A stretch of DNA of 64,000 bases from Bacteroidia bacterium (GCA_026391315.1 JAPLDT010000045.1:1-64000); one strand, 5' to 3'. Shown: positions 10,149 to 20,188, counted from the first letter of the stretch. Numbers and translations: made by a program. The notes: generated from the letters alone by a model not told the origin.

Positions 10149-10679
10149 CTAATCCCTCCTCAACAACTGCAACAAATGCTCATCTTTCCAATTACTCCCA
10201 TCACGTACCCAATCCTTCTTCGTTCCACTCAATACAAATCCGGCCTTGGAGAACAACTTCATGCTTACTTCATTGTCGGTCAAAATATTGGCATAAATCT
10301 GGTGCAGTCCAAGCTTCCCGAAACAATAGCGAACCATCAGATTCAGGGCAGACGTTGCATATCCTTTTGACTTGTCCTCCTGGTCGTGGATCAAAATGCC
10401 AACACCGACCCGCATATTCAGCGGATCAAAATCAAACAGGTCTATCGCCCCGACGGTCTTACCGGCATGGGTCGTTATCATCATCCTTAGCTGTTTGGCC
10501 TCGAAGATATCCTTGTCAGAATCCCTGATGTAAATTGCCAACGTATGCTTCGAGAAGGGGGAGATGGTTTGGCTGACCGTCCAGTTATCTTCGCTGTTCT
10601 CCCATTCGAACAGCAGATCAATGTCTTCGGGCTCCAGGGCCCTTAAGGTGATCAGATCATCTTTCAGGAATAGCTTCAT
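10149..10679 (-). CDS. GNAT family N-acetyltransferase
   Basis: LRALEPEDIDLLFEWENSEDNW ... DQEDKSKGYATSALNLMVRYCFGKLGLHQIYANILTDNEVSMKLFSKAGF. Confidence 0.92.
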   Translation of the reverse strand: MKLFLKDDLITLRALEPEDIDLLFEWENSEDNWTVSQTISPFSKHTLAIYIRDSDKDIFEAKQLRMMITTHAGKTVGAIDLFDFDPLNMRVGVGILIHDQEDKSKGYATSALNLMVRYCFGKLGLHQIYANILTDNEVSMKLFSKAGFVLSGTKKDWVRDGSNWKDEHLLQLLRRD

Positions 10680-10689
10680 GAAATAATTA

Positions 10690-11313
10690 TCAGGAGATTA
10701 TTTGTTCATACAAAAGCCGGTTGACAATCGAACGCCCGAGGGTAAGTTCATCGGTAAATTCCAGTTCATCCCCGACTGAGACCCCACGGGCTAGGGTGGT
10801 GATGCGTATATTGCTGTTTTTTAACTTCTTGAAAAGATAAAAGTTTGTGCTGTCTCCTTCCATGGTTGTACTTAAAGCAAAAATTACCTCACGTATCCCA
10901 CCTTCTTCCACCCTTTTGAGCAGGGAATCAATTTCCAGATCCGAAGGGCCAATGCCATCCATGGGTGAGATAATACCTCCAAGTACGTGGTAGACACCCC
11001 TGAATTGTTGTGTGTTTTCGATCGACATCACATCCCGGATGTTTTCTACTACACAAACAACTCCTTTATCGCGGGAGCTGTTGCTGCAAATGTTGCACAC
11101 CTCGGCATCTGAAATGTTGTGACAGTTCAGGCAATGCTTCACTTCATCCCTGAGTTGCGTCATGGCCTCGCTGAAACGGTGCACTTCGTCCTGCTCCTTT
11201 TTGAGGAGGTGCAGCACAAGCCGTAATGCCGTCTTCTTCCCGATCCCGGGTAACTTGGCAAACTCATTTACAGCATTCTCTAGTAATTTTGATGGAAAGT
11301 GGTCGATGCTCAT
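10690..11313 (-). CDS. recR: Recombination mediator protein RecR
   Basis: [18 protein letters not shown]-x2-C zinc finger [32 protein letters not shown], Toprim region; start at MSIDHFPSK. Confidence 0.96.
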   Translation of the reverse strand: MSIDHFPSKLLENAVNEFAKLPGIGKKTALRLVLHLLKKEQDEVHRFSEAMTQLRDEVKHCLNCHNISDAEVCNICSNSSRDKGVVCVVENIRDVMSIENTQQFRGVYHVLGGIISPMDGIGPSDLEIDSLLKRVEEGGIREVIFALSTTMEGDSTNFYLFKKLKNSNIRITTLARGVSVGDELEFTDELTLGRSIVNRLLYEQIIS

Positions 11314-11584
11314 GTCATTGAATAATCTTCTCAAAAATAACAACTGTTGACGATTACAGATTACAAATTACAAATTAAAAATTACGATATGATTGGCATT
11401 CCCATGTATTAAATTATATGAAGGATTATTTGTTCAGTGGGAATAATTGTAAGGTAAAGATAATTAATGTTTTAAGCAATCTTTAATTTGCAATTTGTAA
11501 TTTGTAATTTGTAATTTGTAATTGCTTCAGGTTAAACCAAATTGGCCCAAAGGAGTCAAAGGATCACATCTAAAAATTTAAATT

Positions 11585-11968
11585 ATGACAAAAAAACTAC
11601 TTTTGGTATCATCCTTAGTCTGGATGATGGTTTTTACCGCTTTCGGACAAGGCCCACAAGGTGGACGTCCTAACTGGACTCCGGAAGAAATGGCCAAACG
11701 TCAGACAGAGATGATTGTAAAGGCTACTGGAATTGACGTTGCCACTACTGCAAAAGTTGAGGCTATCAACTTGAAATATGCCAAAGAAAGCGCAGCACTT
11801 CGTGAAAAATATACTGATCGTGAAGCACGTCGCGAACCAATGAAGGCAATGAATGAAAAAAAGGATGCTGAGTTGAAAACTGTGTTAACAGCAGAGCAGT
11901 TCACAAAAGTTCAGGAAGCTCAGGCTGAAATGCGCAAAAATATGCAAGGTGGCGGCGGTCCACGGTAA
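11585..11968 (+). CDS. Small secreted Spy/DUF4890-like protein
   Basis: Signal peptide (MTKKLLLVSSLVWMMVFTAFGQ), helical, Lys/Glu-rich, TAEQFTKVQEAQAEM. Confidence 0.6.
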   Translation: MTKKLLLVSSLVWMMVFTAFGQGPQGGRPNWTPEEMAKRQTEMIVKATGIDVATTAKVEAINLKYAKESAALREKYTDREARREPMKAMNEKKDAELKTVLTAEQFTKVQEAQAEMRKNMQGGGGPR

Positions 11969-11970
11969 TG

Positions 11971-12032
11971 AAGTAAAAGCAATAAAAAAGCCTGAATTCT
12001 TTAGAATTCAGGCTTTTTTATTGCTTTTACTT
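11971..12032. terminator. Bidirectional intrinsic terminator between convergent genes
   Basis: Exact 30-bp arms (AAGTAAAAGCAATAAAAAAGCCTGAATTCT / reverse complement) with a 2-nt loop; A/T tracts both sides. Confidence 0.9.
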
Positions 12033-12518
12033 CCCCATATCTTCTTTCTTAAACCGAAATGGAAGCAGTGTATCAATACCATTCACTACCGTGATGGCTG
12101 AACTCCCGTCAAGAATAATTACAATTGGAATACCTGACAAATCTTCATATTCAGCTATCACCTGGCGGCAACTGCCACAAGGCTTGGCAAATTTACCCGA
12201 CAGTGCCGAATTGGAAATAGTTGAAACCGCGATAGAACACATCGTTTCACCCGGGAACCTGGAAGAGGCATAAAACATGGCGGTTCTCTCTGCGCACAAC
12301 CCGGAAGGATAAGCTGCGTTTTCCTGATTATTGCCAGTCACCACCTCTCCGTTTCCGAGTAACACCGCTGCTCCGACACGATAGCCTGAGTAAGGCGCAT
12401 AGGCCCTTTGGGCGGCTTCCCTGGCCTTAAGTATCAAATTCTGTGAGCTCAAAGGCAATTCTTCAAGTGATTGGTATATTTTAATTTTGAATTCCAATTG
12501 TATCTCCTTCATGCTCAT
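12027..12518 (-). CDS. cdd: Cytidine deaminase
   Basis: APYSGYRVGAAVLLGNGEVVTGNNQENAAYPSGLCAERTA ... PCGSCRQVIAEY. Confidence 0.93.
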   Translation of the reverse strand: MSMKEIQLEFKIKIYQSLEELPLSSQNLILKAREAAQRAYAPYSGYRVGAAVLLGNGEVVTGNNQENAAYPSGLCAERTAMFYASSRFPGETMCSIAVSTISNSALSGKFAKPCGSCRQVIAEYEDLSGIPIVIILDGSSAITVVNGIDTLLPFRFKKEDMGK

Positions 12519-12714
12519 CTGTTTTTATTCAACTCAAAAATAAGCATATTCCTTTAACTAATTGACAATTGATAGTTGAGAGTTGACAACTGGCGCATAA
12601 GTTATGCCAACTAATTATTCTAAACTTAAGATTGTTCTAATTTTTCTGTTTTTGACGAGAATGATTTGGGGCATCTTATTCCCATTTTTTTAACTTTGGT
12701 GCAAATAAAAGCAG

Positions 12715-13698
12715 ATGGGGAAAGTAGTTCGATTGTTTACTATTGTTATCGGTTGGTTGGTTTGCGCTACAAATCTCCTGGCTGCATCCCCTCAGAAGCT
12801 GAGCCGACAAGAGTATATCGACAAGTTTGCACGGATTGCCGTGCAGGAGATGATCGAACACCATATCCCGGCTAGTATCACCATGGCACAAGCCTGCCTC
12901 GAATCGCGTGACGGCAATTCGGAATTGACCAGGCAATCCAACAACCATTTTGGCATCAAGTGCAGAAACACCTGGACGGGTCCCACCGTTAGGCACAACG
13001 ACGATGAGGCCAGCGAATGTTTTAGAAAGTACAGATCAGCGGAGGAGTCCTTTCGTGACCATTCCGAATTTATCACCAGTAGTATGCGGTATGGCTTTCT
13101 CTTCTCCTATGATATCAGGGACTTCAAGAAATGGGCCTATGGTCTCAAACAGGCCGGTTATGCCACAGACCCAGGTTATCCTGGGAAACTGATTAAGATC
13201 ATTGAAGATTTCAGGTTGTATGAATTGGATCAGTTGGATTGGAAATATGTCAAGGCGCCTGAAGGCAAGCATCCCCATTTTTCCCTCTTTGGCTTCCTGA
13301 AAAAAAGATCGGCCAGTCAAAATCTACAGGTTGCTTCCGGGTTTAAGCTTAGGCCTATTGAGAAAAGGAATAGGAAAAATGCCTTCCTTGCCATTGAAGG
13401 TGACGACTATGCCCGCATTGCTGATGAATTTGGCAAGAAAGATTGGCAGATCTACCAATACAACGATGCTCAATCGGGTGATGTGCCTGAAACAGGTGAA
13501 CCCGTATTCCTGCAAGCCAAAAGATCTAAAGCTCCAAGAGGCAACGATTGGCATGTCGTTCAACAGGGCGAAACCCTGAGATCTGTCGCACAGTGGTACG
13601 GAGTGAAGCTTTCCTCGCTAAGAAAAATGAACAACCTGGATGATACCCAGGAGGTTGTACCCGGAACAACATTGTCGCTAAGGAAGAGGATTAGATAA
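12715..13698 (+). CDS. Glucosaminidase-domain peptidoglycan hydrolase with C-terminal LysM
   Basis: ASITMAQACLESRDGNSELTRQSNNHFGIKC, YATDPGYPGKLIKIIE, HVVQQGETLRSVAQWYGVKLSSLRKMNNL. Confidence 0.93.
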   Translation: MGKVVRLFTIVIGWLVCATNLLAASPQKLSRQEYIDKFARIAVQEMIEHHIPASITMAQACLESRDGNSELTRQSNNHFGIKCRNTWTGPTVRHNDDEASECFRKYRSAEESFRDHSEFITSSMRYGFLFSYDIRDFKKWAYGLKQAGYATDPGYPGKLIKIIEDFRLYELDQLDWKYVKAPEGKHPHFSLFGFLKKRSASQNLQVASGFKLRPIEKRNRKNAFLAIEGDDYARIADEFGKKDWQIYQYNDAQSGDVPETGEPVFLQAKRSKAPRGNDWHVVQQGETLRSVAQWYGVKLSSLRKMNNLDDTQEVVPGTTLSLRKRIR

Positions 13699-13700
13699 AA

Positions 13701-13825
13701 AGGTTTGAAATGTTTGAGGGGTTTAAAATGTTTGAAAAGTTACCGGTTCCTGAGCATAGCCGAGGGGTAACCCCTCAAACAATTTTTAAACCTTTCAAAC
13801 CTTTCAAACAATATTAAACCCTTCA
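13701..13825. repeat. Intergenic repeat, copy A (GTTTGAAATGTTTGA arms + CCGGTTCCTGAGCATAGCCGAGGGG core)
   Basis: Shares core and flanks with copies at about 14790-14935 and 15120-15250. Confidence 0.75.
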
Positions 13826-14791
13826 AACTGCTTTGTATGCCTGAATATTAGGGAAACCCCTTAGAAACTCCTCAATCCCCATCCTCTTCTTCCCTGACAA
13901 CTGCAGGTCAGTAATAGACAGGTAACCATTGGCACAGGCAATTTTGGCATATTTTTTCTGATCGGAAAGGATGGTGCCCGGAGCATGTTGGTGGGAGCAT
14001 TGCTCCAGGGTGGTTCTGAATATTTTGAGCGTGATATGCTCTTTTGAAGGTGCCGATAGTTCCGTCCATGCAGTTGGATAGGGACTCAATCCTCTGATTC
14101 TATTGTGGTTGGATTTTGCATCAAGCTGCCAGTTCATCCGACAATCCTCCTTGAATATTTTGGGCGCATGGAGCCGATCCGGATCGATTTCAAGTTTGTC
14201 CTGTGCAATGGGAGTTGCTGAGCCTTCAGCCAGTGCATCAACAGTTTTCAGCACCAATTTGGCTCCTGTTTCCATCAACTGATCGTGAAGCTCCCCGACA
14301 GTTTGATCGGCTGTAATCTTAACCTTCTCAAAGAAAAGGATATTGCCCGTATCAATCTCCTGCTTCAGTAAAAAAGTGGTGACTCCGCTTTCGGTATCTC
14401 CGTTCATGATGGCCCAGTTGAGCGGGGCGGCCCCACGATACCTTGGCAGAAGCGAACCGTGCAGGTTGAAAGTTCCCATGGGAGGCATCTTCCAAACTAC
14501 TTCGGGAAGCATGCGAAAGGCAACAACAACCTGAAGGTCGGCACGAAGGGATTTAAGTTCTGCGATGAATGATTCGTCTTTGAGTTTCTCGGGCTGTAAA
14601 ACAGGAAGTTGCCTGGCAGCGGCAAAGATCTTAACGGCCGACTGCTGTATTTTCTGTCCACGACCGGCTGGTTTGTCAGGAGCGGTAACAACACCAACAA
14701 CTTGATAACCATTCTCTAATAGCGATGAAAGACTGGCCACCGCGAAATCCGGCGTTCCCATAAAGACGATACGAAGATCTTTGCCTGTCAT
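13823..14791 (-). CDS. fmt: Methionyl-tRNA formyltransferase
   Basis: LRIVFMGTPDFAVASL, GWVTAPDKPAGRG-type motif, NLHGSLLPRYRGAAPLNWAI; start MTGKDLRIVFMG (extension to 14899 is repeat DNA). Confidence 0.95.
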   Translation of the reverse strand: MTGKDLRIVFMGTPDFAVASLSSLLENGYQVVGVVTAPDKPAGRGQKIQQSAVKIFAAARQLPVLQPEKLKDESFIAELKSLRADLQVVVAFRMLPEVVWKMPPMGTFNLHGSLLPRYRGAAPLNWAIMNGDTESGVTTFLLKQEIDTGNILFFEKVKITADQTVGELHDQLMETGAKLVLKTVDALAEGSATPIAQDKLEIDPDRLHAPKIFKEDCRMNWQLDAKSNHNRIRGLSPYPTAWTELSAPSKEHITLKIFRTTLEQCSHQHAPGTILSDQKKYAKIACANGYLSITDLQLSGKKRMGIEEFLRGFPNIQAYKAV

Positions 14792-14935
14792 TGAAATGTT
14801 TGAAATGTTTATTACGTCTGAAATGTTATCGGTCCCTGAGCCTGTCGAAGGGAAATGTTTGAAATGTTTGTCAAAGCACCGGTCCCTGAGCATAGCCAAA
14901 GGGTAAACCCTTCACATTTCAAACAATTATCTAAG
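14792..14935. repeat. Intergenic repeat, copy B (two cores: CCTGAGCCTGTCGAAGGG and CCTGAGCATAGCCAAAGGG)
   Basis: Repeated AAATGTTTGAAATGTTTG and GGTCCCTGAG core sequences. Confidence 0.75.
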
Positions 14936-15109
14936 GTTCGTGTTCCCTTTCGTGGCTTTGGGGTAATAGGGGCAATGTCTGCATCCGTTTCCACAGCAAA
15001 AGCCACGGTCTGTCAGATATTTTTCAGTCATAACACGGTAACCCTCAGGCGACAAATAATAATCAATCCCTTTTACCACTTCATCGCCATATTTAATATT
15101 TTCTTCCAC
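14927..15109 (-). CDS. DUF5522-type small Cys-rich protein
   Basis: YYLSPEGYRVMTEKYLTDRGFCCGNGCRHCPY. Confidence 0.85.
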   Translation of the reverse strand: MEENIKYGDEVVKGIDYYLSPEGYRVMTEKYLTDRGFCCGNGCRHCPYYPKATKGNTNLR

Positions 15110-15119
15110 CCTGTATCTA

Positions 15120-15250
15120 TTTCAAGTTTGAAATGTTTATAACGTTTAAAATGTTTGAAAAGTTACCGGTCCCTGAGCCTGTCGGAGGGAAATGTTTGAA
15201 ATGTTTTAACCCAATAAACCCTTCAAACCCTTCAAACAATTTTTAAACCT
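15120..15250. repeat. Intergenic repeat, copy C (ACCGGTCCCTGAGCCTGTCGGAGGG core)
   Basis: Same core and arms as copies A and B. Confidence 0.75.
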
Positions 15251-16468
15251 TTACAGTGAGCTATCCAGCGAATGGCCCATTCTGTCCCTTTTTGTTTGCA
15301 AATAGAATGCATTGAAAGGGTTTGATTTGACTTCGATCGGAATTGTTTCAACCACAGTGAGGCCAAATGATTCGAGACCTACTCTTTTTACCGGATTGTT
15401 GGTAATTAGTTTCATCTTACTGACTCCCAAACTGCAAAGAATCTGCGCCCCTACTCCATATTCACGTTGATCGGGATCAAATCCCAGGTGAATATTGGCA
15501 TCGACGGTATCGAGACCCTGCTCCTGCAGTTTGTAGGCTTTGATTTTGTTCATGAGTCCAATACCGCGTCCCTCCTGCTGCATGTAAACAATGACACCTT
15601 TCCCCTCTTTCTCGATCAGTTCCATCGCTTTGTGAAGCTGTTCCCCGCATTCGCAGCGAAGAGAGCCGAAGATATCACCTGTGGCACACGAAGAGTGAAC
15701 CCTTACCAGGACGGCCTCATCGGGTTCCCAAGTGCCTTTAATCAGAGAGATGTGCTCGACTCCATTGGATTTCTGGAGGAAAGGAATCAGCCTGAAATGG
15801 CCATATTCGGTAGGTAATTTTACCTCTTCGCCTCTTTCGATAAGGGTCTCTTTGTCCAGCTTATATGTGATCAGATCGGCGATTGAGACCAGTTTAAGGT
15901 CCATTTTCTGTGCGATCTCATAAAGTTGGGGCAATCTGGCCATGGTGCCGTCGGGATTCATGATTTCGACCAGCACACCCGCGGGTTGTAACCCTGCCAG
16001 TCGTACCAGATCGACTGTTGCTTCGGTATGCCCGGCGCGTCTGAGTACTCCCCGGCTTTTGGCACGCAACGGGAAAATATGACCCGGACGTCCAAGTTCA
16101 CTTGGTTTTGTATCAGGAGAGGCAAGCTTCTGAATCGTGATGGCCCGGTCGTGGGCTGAAATTCCGGTCGAGACTTTCTCTCCTACAGCATCCACGGATA
16201 CGGTAAAAGGAGTGTCATGGATGGAGGTATTTCGTCCGACCATCATCTCCAGTTCCAGTTCTTCACAACGCTCCTCCGTAAGGGCAACGCAGATCAGTCC
16301 CCGCCCTTCCGTGGCCATGAAGTTGACCATTTCAGGAGTAATCATTTCGGCTGCAGCAATAAAATCCCCTTCGTTTTCGCGATCCTCATCATCGACAACG
16401 ATGATGAATTTTCCATCGCGAATGTCAGCAATGGCCTCATCAATAGTATTTAATTTTATGTCACTCAT
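15251..16468 (-). CDS. ribBA: Bifunctional 3,4-dihydroxy-2-butanone-4-phosphate synthase / GTP cyclohydrolase II
   Basis: [52 protein letters not shown]-like and [15 protein letters not shown]. Confidence 0.96.
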   Translation of the reverse strand: MSDIKLNTIDEAIADIRDGKFIIVVDDEDRENEGDFIAAAEMITPEMVNFMATEGRGLICVALTEERCEELELEMMVGRNTSIHDTPFTVSVDAVGEKVSTGISAHDRAITIQKLASPDTKPSELGRPGHIFPLRAKSRGVLRRAGHTEATVDLVRLAGLQPAGVLVEIMNPDGTMARLPQLYEIAQKMDLKLVSIADLITYKLDKETLIERGEEVKLPTEYGHFRLIPFLQKSNGVEHISLIKGTWEPDEAVLVRVHSSCATGDIFGSLRCECGEQLHKAMELIEKEGKGVIVYMQQEGRGIGLMNKIKAYKLQEQGLDTVDANIHLGFDPDQREYGVGAQILCSLGVSKMKLITNNPVKRVGLESFGLTVVETIPIEVKSNPFNAFYLQTKRDRMGHSLDSSL

Positions 16469-16505
16469 AATTTACAGATGGTGTATTTTTCTAAAAAGGA
16501 ATAAA

Positions 16506-17972
16506 TCAGATCAGGTCATTTGTCCCGGACTTATCCTTGAAACGAAATTTTTTAAAGAATTCGAGGTACGAATCGATGTTCAGCACAGAAGAATCTGTTA
16601 CGGCTTTGTAGGTGAGAAAAATCCCGGCAGGCAGAAAAATGAAGGTAGAAAACCAGATACCGAACCACAAACCGGAAGTTGCCTCACGCACATATTTCTC
16701 TCCGGTGGTGGAGATGATCCAGTAGAAGATGAACAGTACTACCGAGACGACAAGCGGCATGCCAAGACCGCCTTTACGGATGATGGCGCCCAGCGGTGCT
16801 CCGATAAAAAAGAAGATAAGGCAAGCAAGCGAATAGGTATATTTTTTGTGCCATTCGGTATCAAATCTGTTCAAGCTTCGGATGTTGGCGACATTCAATT
16901 CATCTACCTGTTTGATGGCACGAATGTTATTTCTTGCATTGGATAGCGCCCCCTCAATCAGTTGTTTGCGAACAGGCCGAATGACACTTCGCAGTACACT
17001 ATCAATGTCGATATATTTTTTCAACTTGTATGCAGGCTTCTTTGTAAGATCCTTTCGTGCCAATGAATTCAAGGCCGTTGCTACCGGAAGGGGATAGGCC
17101 ACACTGAGGGCCTGCTCCGTTGCCAGCATATCGAATTGTTTCGAAAGGGAATCACCAACATATTGAAGTTGTTTGTTGTTAAGAGCCCGGAATTGATTGC
17201 GGAAGATACTTTCATCCTTTCTTTCAAAATCCATTCCCTTGAGTTCGGAGTAGATGGTTTCCTGCTTAAATTTATCAGTTCTGACAGGATATCCGGACGA
17301 CTCCCTGTTGGGCGTCAGAACCTCTGCATGCGTCTCCCCTGAGTAAAGGTTGAGGACCATGAACCGTTTATCGGTGGTGATTTTCATCGTTCCTGAATCG
17401 GCGACCGTGACGGTTTCATTCCCCTGATCGTAGCGGTGATCGTAAATCATGATGTCGTACAACATCGACCCGTCCTTCGCTCTACGTCCTACTTTGATGG
17501 AGAAATTGTCAATATCATTGGAGAAGACTCCCTCTTTGACCACAATTTCAGGTCGCATCTGGCGGATACTGGCCATCAGGGCAATCAGTTTCTTGTAGGA
17601 GACAGGAATAACCCGGTTTGAAAATTGGAAGGCACCGAAACTCAGAAGGATACTTACCACGATGACTGGTTTCATGATCCTGAAAAGGGATATCCCGGCT
17701 GCTTTCATGGCCAGCAATTCGTTGTTTTCGCCCATATCGCCAAAGGTCATGATGGAGGCCAGCAGCATGGATAGCGGCAAAGCCATAGGCATCAGCATGG
17801 CCAGGGTATAGATCAGAAATTCACCGATGATATTCATTTCCAGTCCTTTGCCAACAAGATCGTCGAGGTAAACCCATAAAAATTGCATCAGAAGCACGAA
17901 CAAACTGATGAGCAGGGTAACGACCAGCGGACCGATAAAACGCTTAATAATATATAGATGTAATCGCTTCAT
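16506..17972 (-). CDS. LptF/LptG (YjgP/YjgQ) family permease
   Basis: N-terminal LHLYIIKRFIGPLVVTLL, LPLSMLLASIMTFGDMGENNELLAMKAAGISLFRIMKPV, C-terminal TM block. Confidence 0.92.
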   Translation of the reverse strand: MKRLHLYIIKRFIGPLVVTLLISLFVLLMQFLWVYLDDLVGKGLEMNIIGEFLIYTLAMLMPMALPLSMLLASIMTFGDMGENNELLAMKAAGISLFRIMKPVIVVSILLSFGAFQFSNRVIPVSYKKLIALMASIRQMRPEIVVKEGVFSNDIDNFSIKVGRRAKDGSMLYDIMIYDHRYDQGNETVTVADSGTMKITTDKRFMVLNLYSGETHAEVLTPNRESSGYPVRTDKFKQETIYSELKGMDFERKDESIFRNQFRALNNKQLQYVGDSLSKQFDMLATEQALSVAYPLPVATALNSLARKDLTKKPAYKLKKYIDIDSVLRSVIRPVRKQLIEGALSNARNNIRAIKQVDELNVANIRSLNRFDTEWHKKYTYSLACLIFFFIGAPLGAIIRKGGLGMPLVVSVVLFIFYWIISTTGEKYVREATSGLWFGIWFSTFIFLPAGIFLTYKAVTDSSVLNIDSYLEFFKKFRFKDKSGTNDLI

Positions 17973-18030
17973 GAATGGGATGAAGATTCGCCGGCAAAGC
18001 TAATGCTTTTTTATGATTTTCAGGGAAATT

Positions 18031-18402
18031 TCAGGAACCAATGGCTTTTCTGAGGCGGTTAATGGCAGCATCCCACATTTTGACAACATCTGCTTCATCT
18101 GCTTCATCAACATGGTCGACTACCATCAGCGAAAGTGCCTCAATGATCTCACCCAGAACGATATAAAATTCAAATTCGTAGGGTTCATCGCTGTCTAGCC
18201 ACTTGAATTTGACTGATTCGAGGGGGCGGATGGAGAGTAATTCAGCAGTTTGACTAGTTTTCCCCCAGATAAAAGTATACTTGGAACCATCAACAAGGAC
18301 ATTGTCCGAAAACCATTCGGCCAGACCGGAGGCGGTACTGAGCCGACTGAATATAACGGAGGACGACGACCTTATTTGATATTCAAGTTCAATTCTTTTC
18401 AT
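18031..18402 (-). CDS. START-like domain protein
   Basis: ELEYQIRSSSSVIFSRLSTASGLAEWFSDNV ... IGLKI-type C-terminal helix (VVKMWDAAINRLRKAIGS). Confidence 0.85.
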   Translation of the reverse strand: MKRIELEYQIRSSSSVIFSRLSTASGLAEWFSDNVLVDGSKYTFIWGKTSQTAELLSIRPLESVKFKWLDSDEPYEFEFYIVLGEIIEALSLMVVDHVDEADEADVVKMWDAAINRLRKAIGS

Positions 18403-18678
18403 TTTGTTACAGGTACCGTAAATGAGAATAGTTTGATTGTTTCATTTGGTATTGTTAGTCTTTCAATGGCCAAATGGAATAGCCATGATCTTGTTTACTT
18501 CATTGTTGGTGATTATCAAATCATGGCTATTTCTTCTGCAAAGTACCATTTTTTTCATGTAAAACAAAAAAAATCGAAAGGCCAGAATTAATTTTCCATA
18601 TTTTTTGAATCAGCCTTGTCCGAAAAGAGAAAGGTATTATATTTGCAGGCTCAAAGTTTTGAGTGTTATTGAAATAAT

Positions 18679-18752
18679 GGCGAGGTAGCTCAGTTGGTTA
18701 GAGCGCATGATTCATAATCATGAGGTCGCGGGATCATCCCCCGCCCTCGCTA
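18679..18752 (+). tRNA. tRNA-Met (anticodon CAT, 18713-18715)
   Basis: Full cloverleaf folds by hand: acceptor GGCGAGG/CCTCGCT, D arm GCTC...GAGC, anticodon stem CATGA-TTCATAA-TCATG, T stem GCGGG/CCCGC. Confidence 0.95.
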
Positions 18753-18793
18753 CACGGACAGACAAGGAGTTAGGAAAGTAAAATTTCTTAACT

Positions 18794-18828
18794 CCTTTTT
18801 TCTTGCTCGAATTTTGCCTGAATTTTAA
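18794..18828. repeat. Direct repeat copy 1, 42 nt downstream of tRNA-Met (att-like candidate)
   Basis: CCTTTTTTCTTGCTCGAATTTTGCCTGAATTTTAA; 30/35 identical to 24625-24659. Confidence 0.55.
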
Positions 18829-18929
18829 GCGAAATCACAAATTCCATCCAAATTTTAGTGTTAAAAAATTGGGAATCATGACTCATGTGTGGTGGTAATA
18901 TCCACCTTTCTATGATCAGTCTTTGGTTT

Positions 18930-19301
18930 TCAGCGTATCTTTTTATCTAATATCTTACTCCGATATCCCACAACAATAAAGAGAATTGCTATTGTAGGAA
19001 AGATGAACATCGGCCAAAGCAGCGCTCTCGGATTAACGATGAAAATCGTAATAAATGCAAGAAGCGAGATGATACCACCTATTGATTCCCATTTCCAGGC
19101 AAGAACTAATCCGACGAGTCCGATACCGAACAAGGCTAATTGAATAATCGTATTTAAGGTCATCGTTGAAGAAGTTCCTCTTTTAGCACTTTCCATCGTT
19201 TCTCCGATAAACATCATCAAAGCGAAGGCAACAATTATTGCACTCATAACACGCGCAATGATGCGCGGAGTTTTCATTGAGTTGGTTGAATCTGGTTTCA
19301 T
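18930..19301 (-). CDS. Small multi-TM membrane protein
   Basis: 123 aa, four hydrophobic segments. Confidence 0.6.
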   Translation of the reverse strand: MKPDSTNSMKTPRIIARVMSAIIVAFALMMFIGETMESAKRGTSSTMTLNTIIQLALFGIGLVGLVLAWKWESIGGIISLLAFITIFIVNPRALLWPMFIFPTIAILFIVVGYRSKILDKKIR

Positions 19302-19311
19302 TTTCTTGTCG

Positions 19312-19554
19312 TTAGTGATTATTGTGCTGGAACACAGCCAGAAAGAGCATTAGAAATTCGTAGAAGTAATGCCAGAATTTATTTCCGGGGACTTTGTGCA
19401 GGTGATGTGCATGTGTTTCCATATTTTCAGTTTGATGTTTTGGAGATATGTTGTCTGGTTCGTCAAAAGAAATAATATCGTCAGATGGTTTCTCCGGTTC
19501 GTTATTTATTGAATTTCCCAACGTCTGGCCTCCGCTTTCTGATTTAATTGCCAT
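19312..19554 (-). pseudogene. Probable C-terminally truncated membrane protein (METHAHHLHKVPG...HYFYEFLMLFLAVF start)
   Basis: Resembles the N-terminus of larger Bacteroidetes membrane proteins (MExHAH...HYxxEFLMLFLAVFCGFLAE) but stops in the first TM. Confidence 0.55.
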
Positions 19555-19661
19555 TTGTTTCCTTGGTTAGTTGGTCAAAATATTTTTGTTGGCAATTATA
19601 GTTATGTCCTGAAACATAAAATCTCAGGACATAACTTTATACTGTGGAAAGCATATACAAA

Positions 19662-20165
19662 CTATTTGACTTTTATATATTTCCGCTCGAGCATTTTTAC
19701 CCCAGTAGCGCTAAATCGGGTCTCAATCAAACTGGTGGGAGTTTCATAAACATATTCAACTTTCGCTAAAACTGTTCCTGGTTTAAAGTCTTGAACCGCA
19801 TCTATACTGAACTTTTTTTCAGAAGTCCATAAGCCTATCCATGTTGAATACTTTCCATTGGCATAAAGTGTGAAACCTTTGAACTTACCCTCTTTTGAAT
19901 CAAAACTGGAATTACTAATATAATAAGGAGATTTAGTACCCTTTACAACATAATAGACGTTTACTGTATATGCTTTCCCATATTCCTGTTGCTCTCTGAC
20001 CCAAATAGTATCCTTATCAGCAGTTGCTTCCCAGGTACCAAACTTCTGTTTATTTAATTTAACCTGGTCAAGGCTAGACTTAGCAGTTTGTGCCTGTATC
20101 CCGGTTGAGCAAATTAGAAGGAATACAAACATCATTGTAGTTAAAAAGAATGCTTTTGTTTTCAT
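19662..20165 (-). CDS. Secreted hypothetical protein
   Basis: Signal peptide at MKTKAFFLTTMMFVFLLICSTGIQAQ; no family recognised. Confidence 0.6.
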   Translation of the reverse strand: MKTKAFFLTTMMFVFLLICSTGIQAQTAKSSLDQVKLNKQKFGTWEATADKDTIWVREQQEYGKAYTVNVYYVVKGTKSPYYISNSSFDSKEGKFKGFTLYANGKYSTWIGLWTSEKKFSIDAVQDFKPGTVLAKVEYVYETPTSLIETRFSATGVKMLERKYIKVK

Positions 20166-20188
20166 AAGGTATTTTTTAAATGTTAATG

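Noticed and set aside
10067-10528. 153-aa plus-strand ORF
   Set aside because: Starts in the inverted-repeat element and runs antisense through the GNAT gene; low-complexity composition
11340-11525. AATTTGTAATTTGTAATTTGTAATT tandem tract
   Set aside because: Simple-sequence intergenic repeat; noted but no evidence of function
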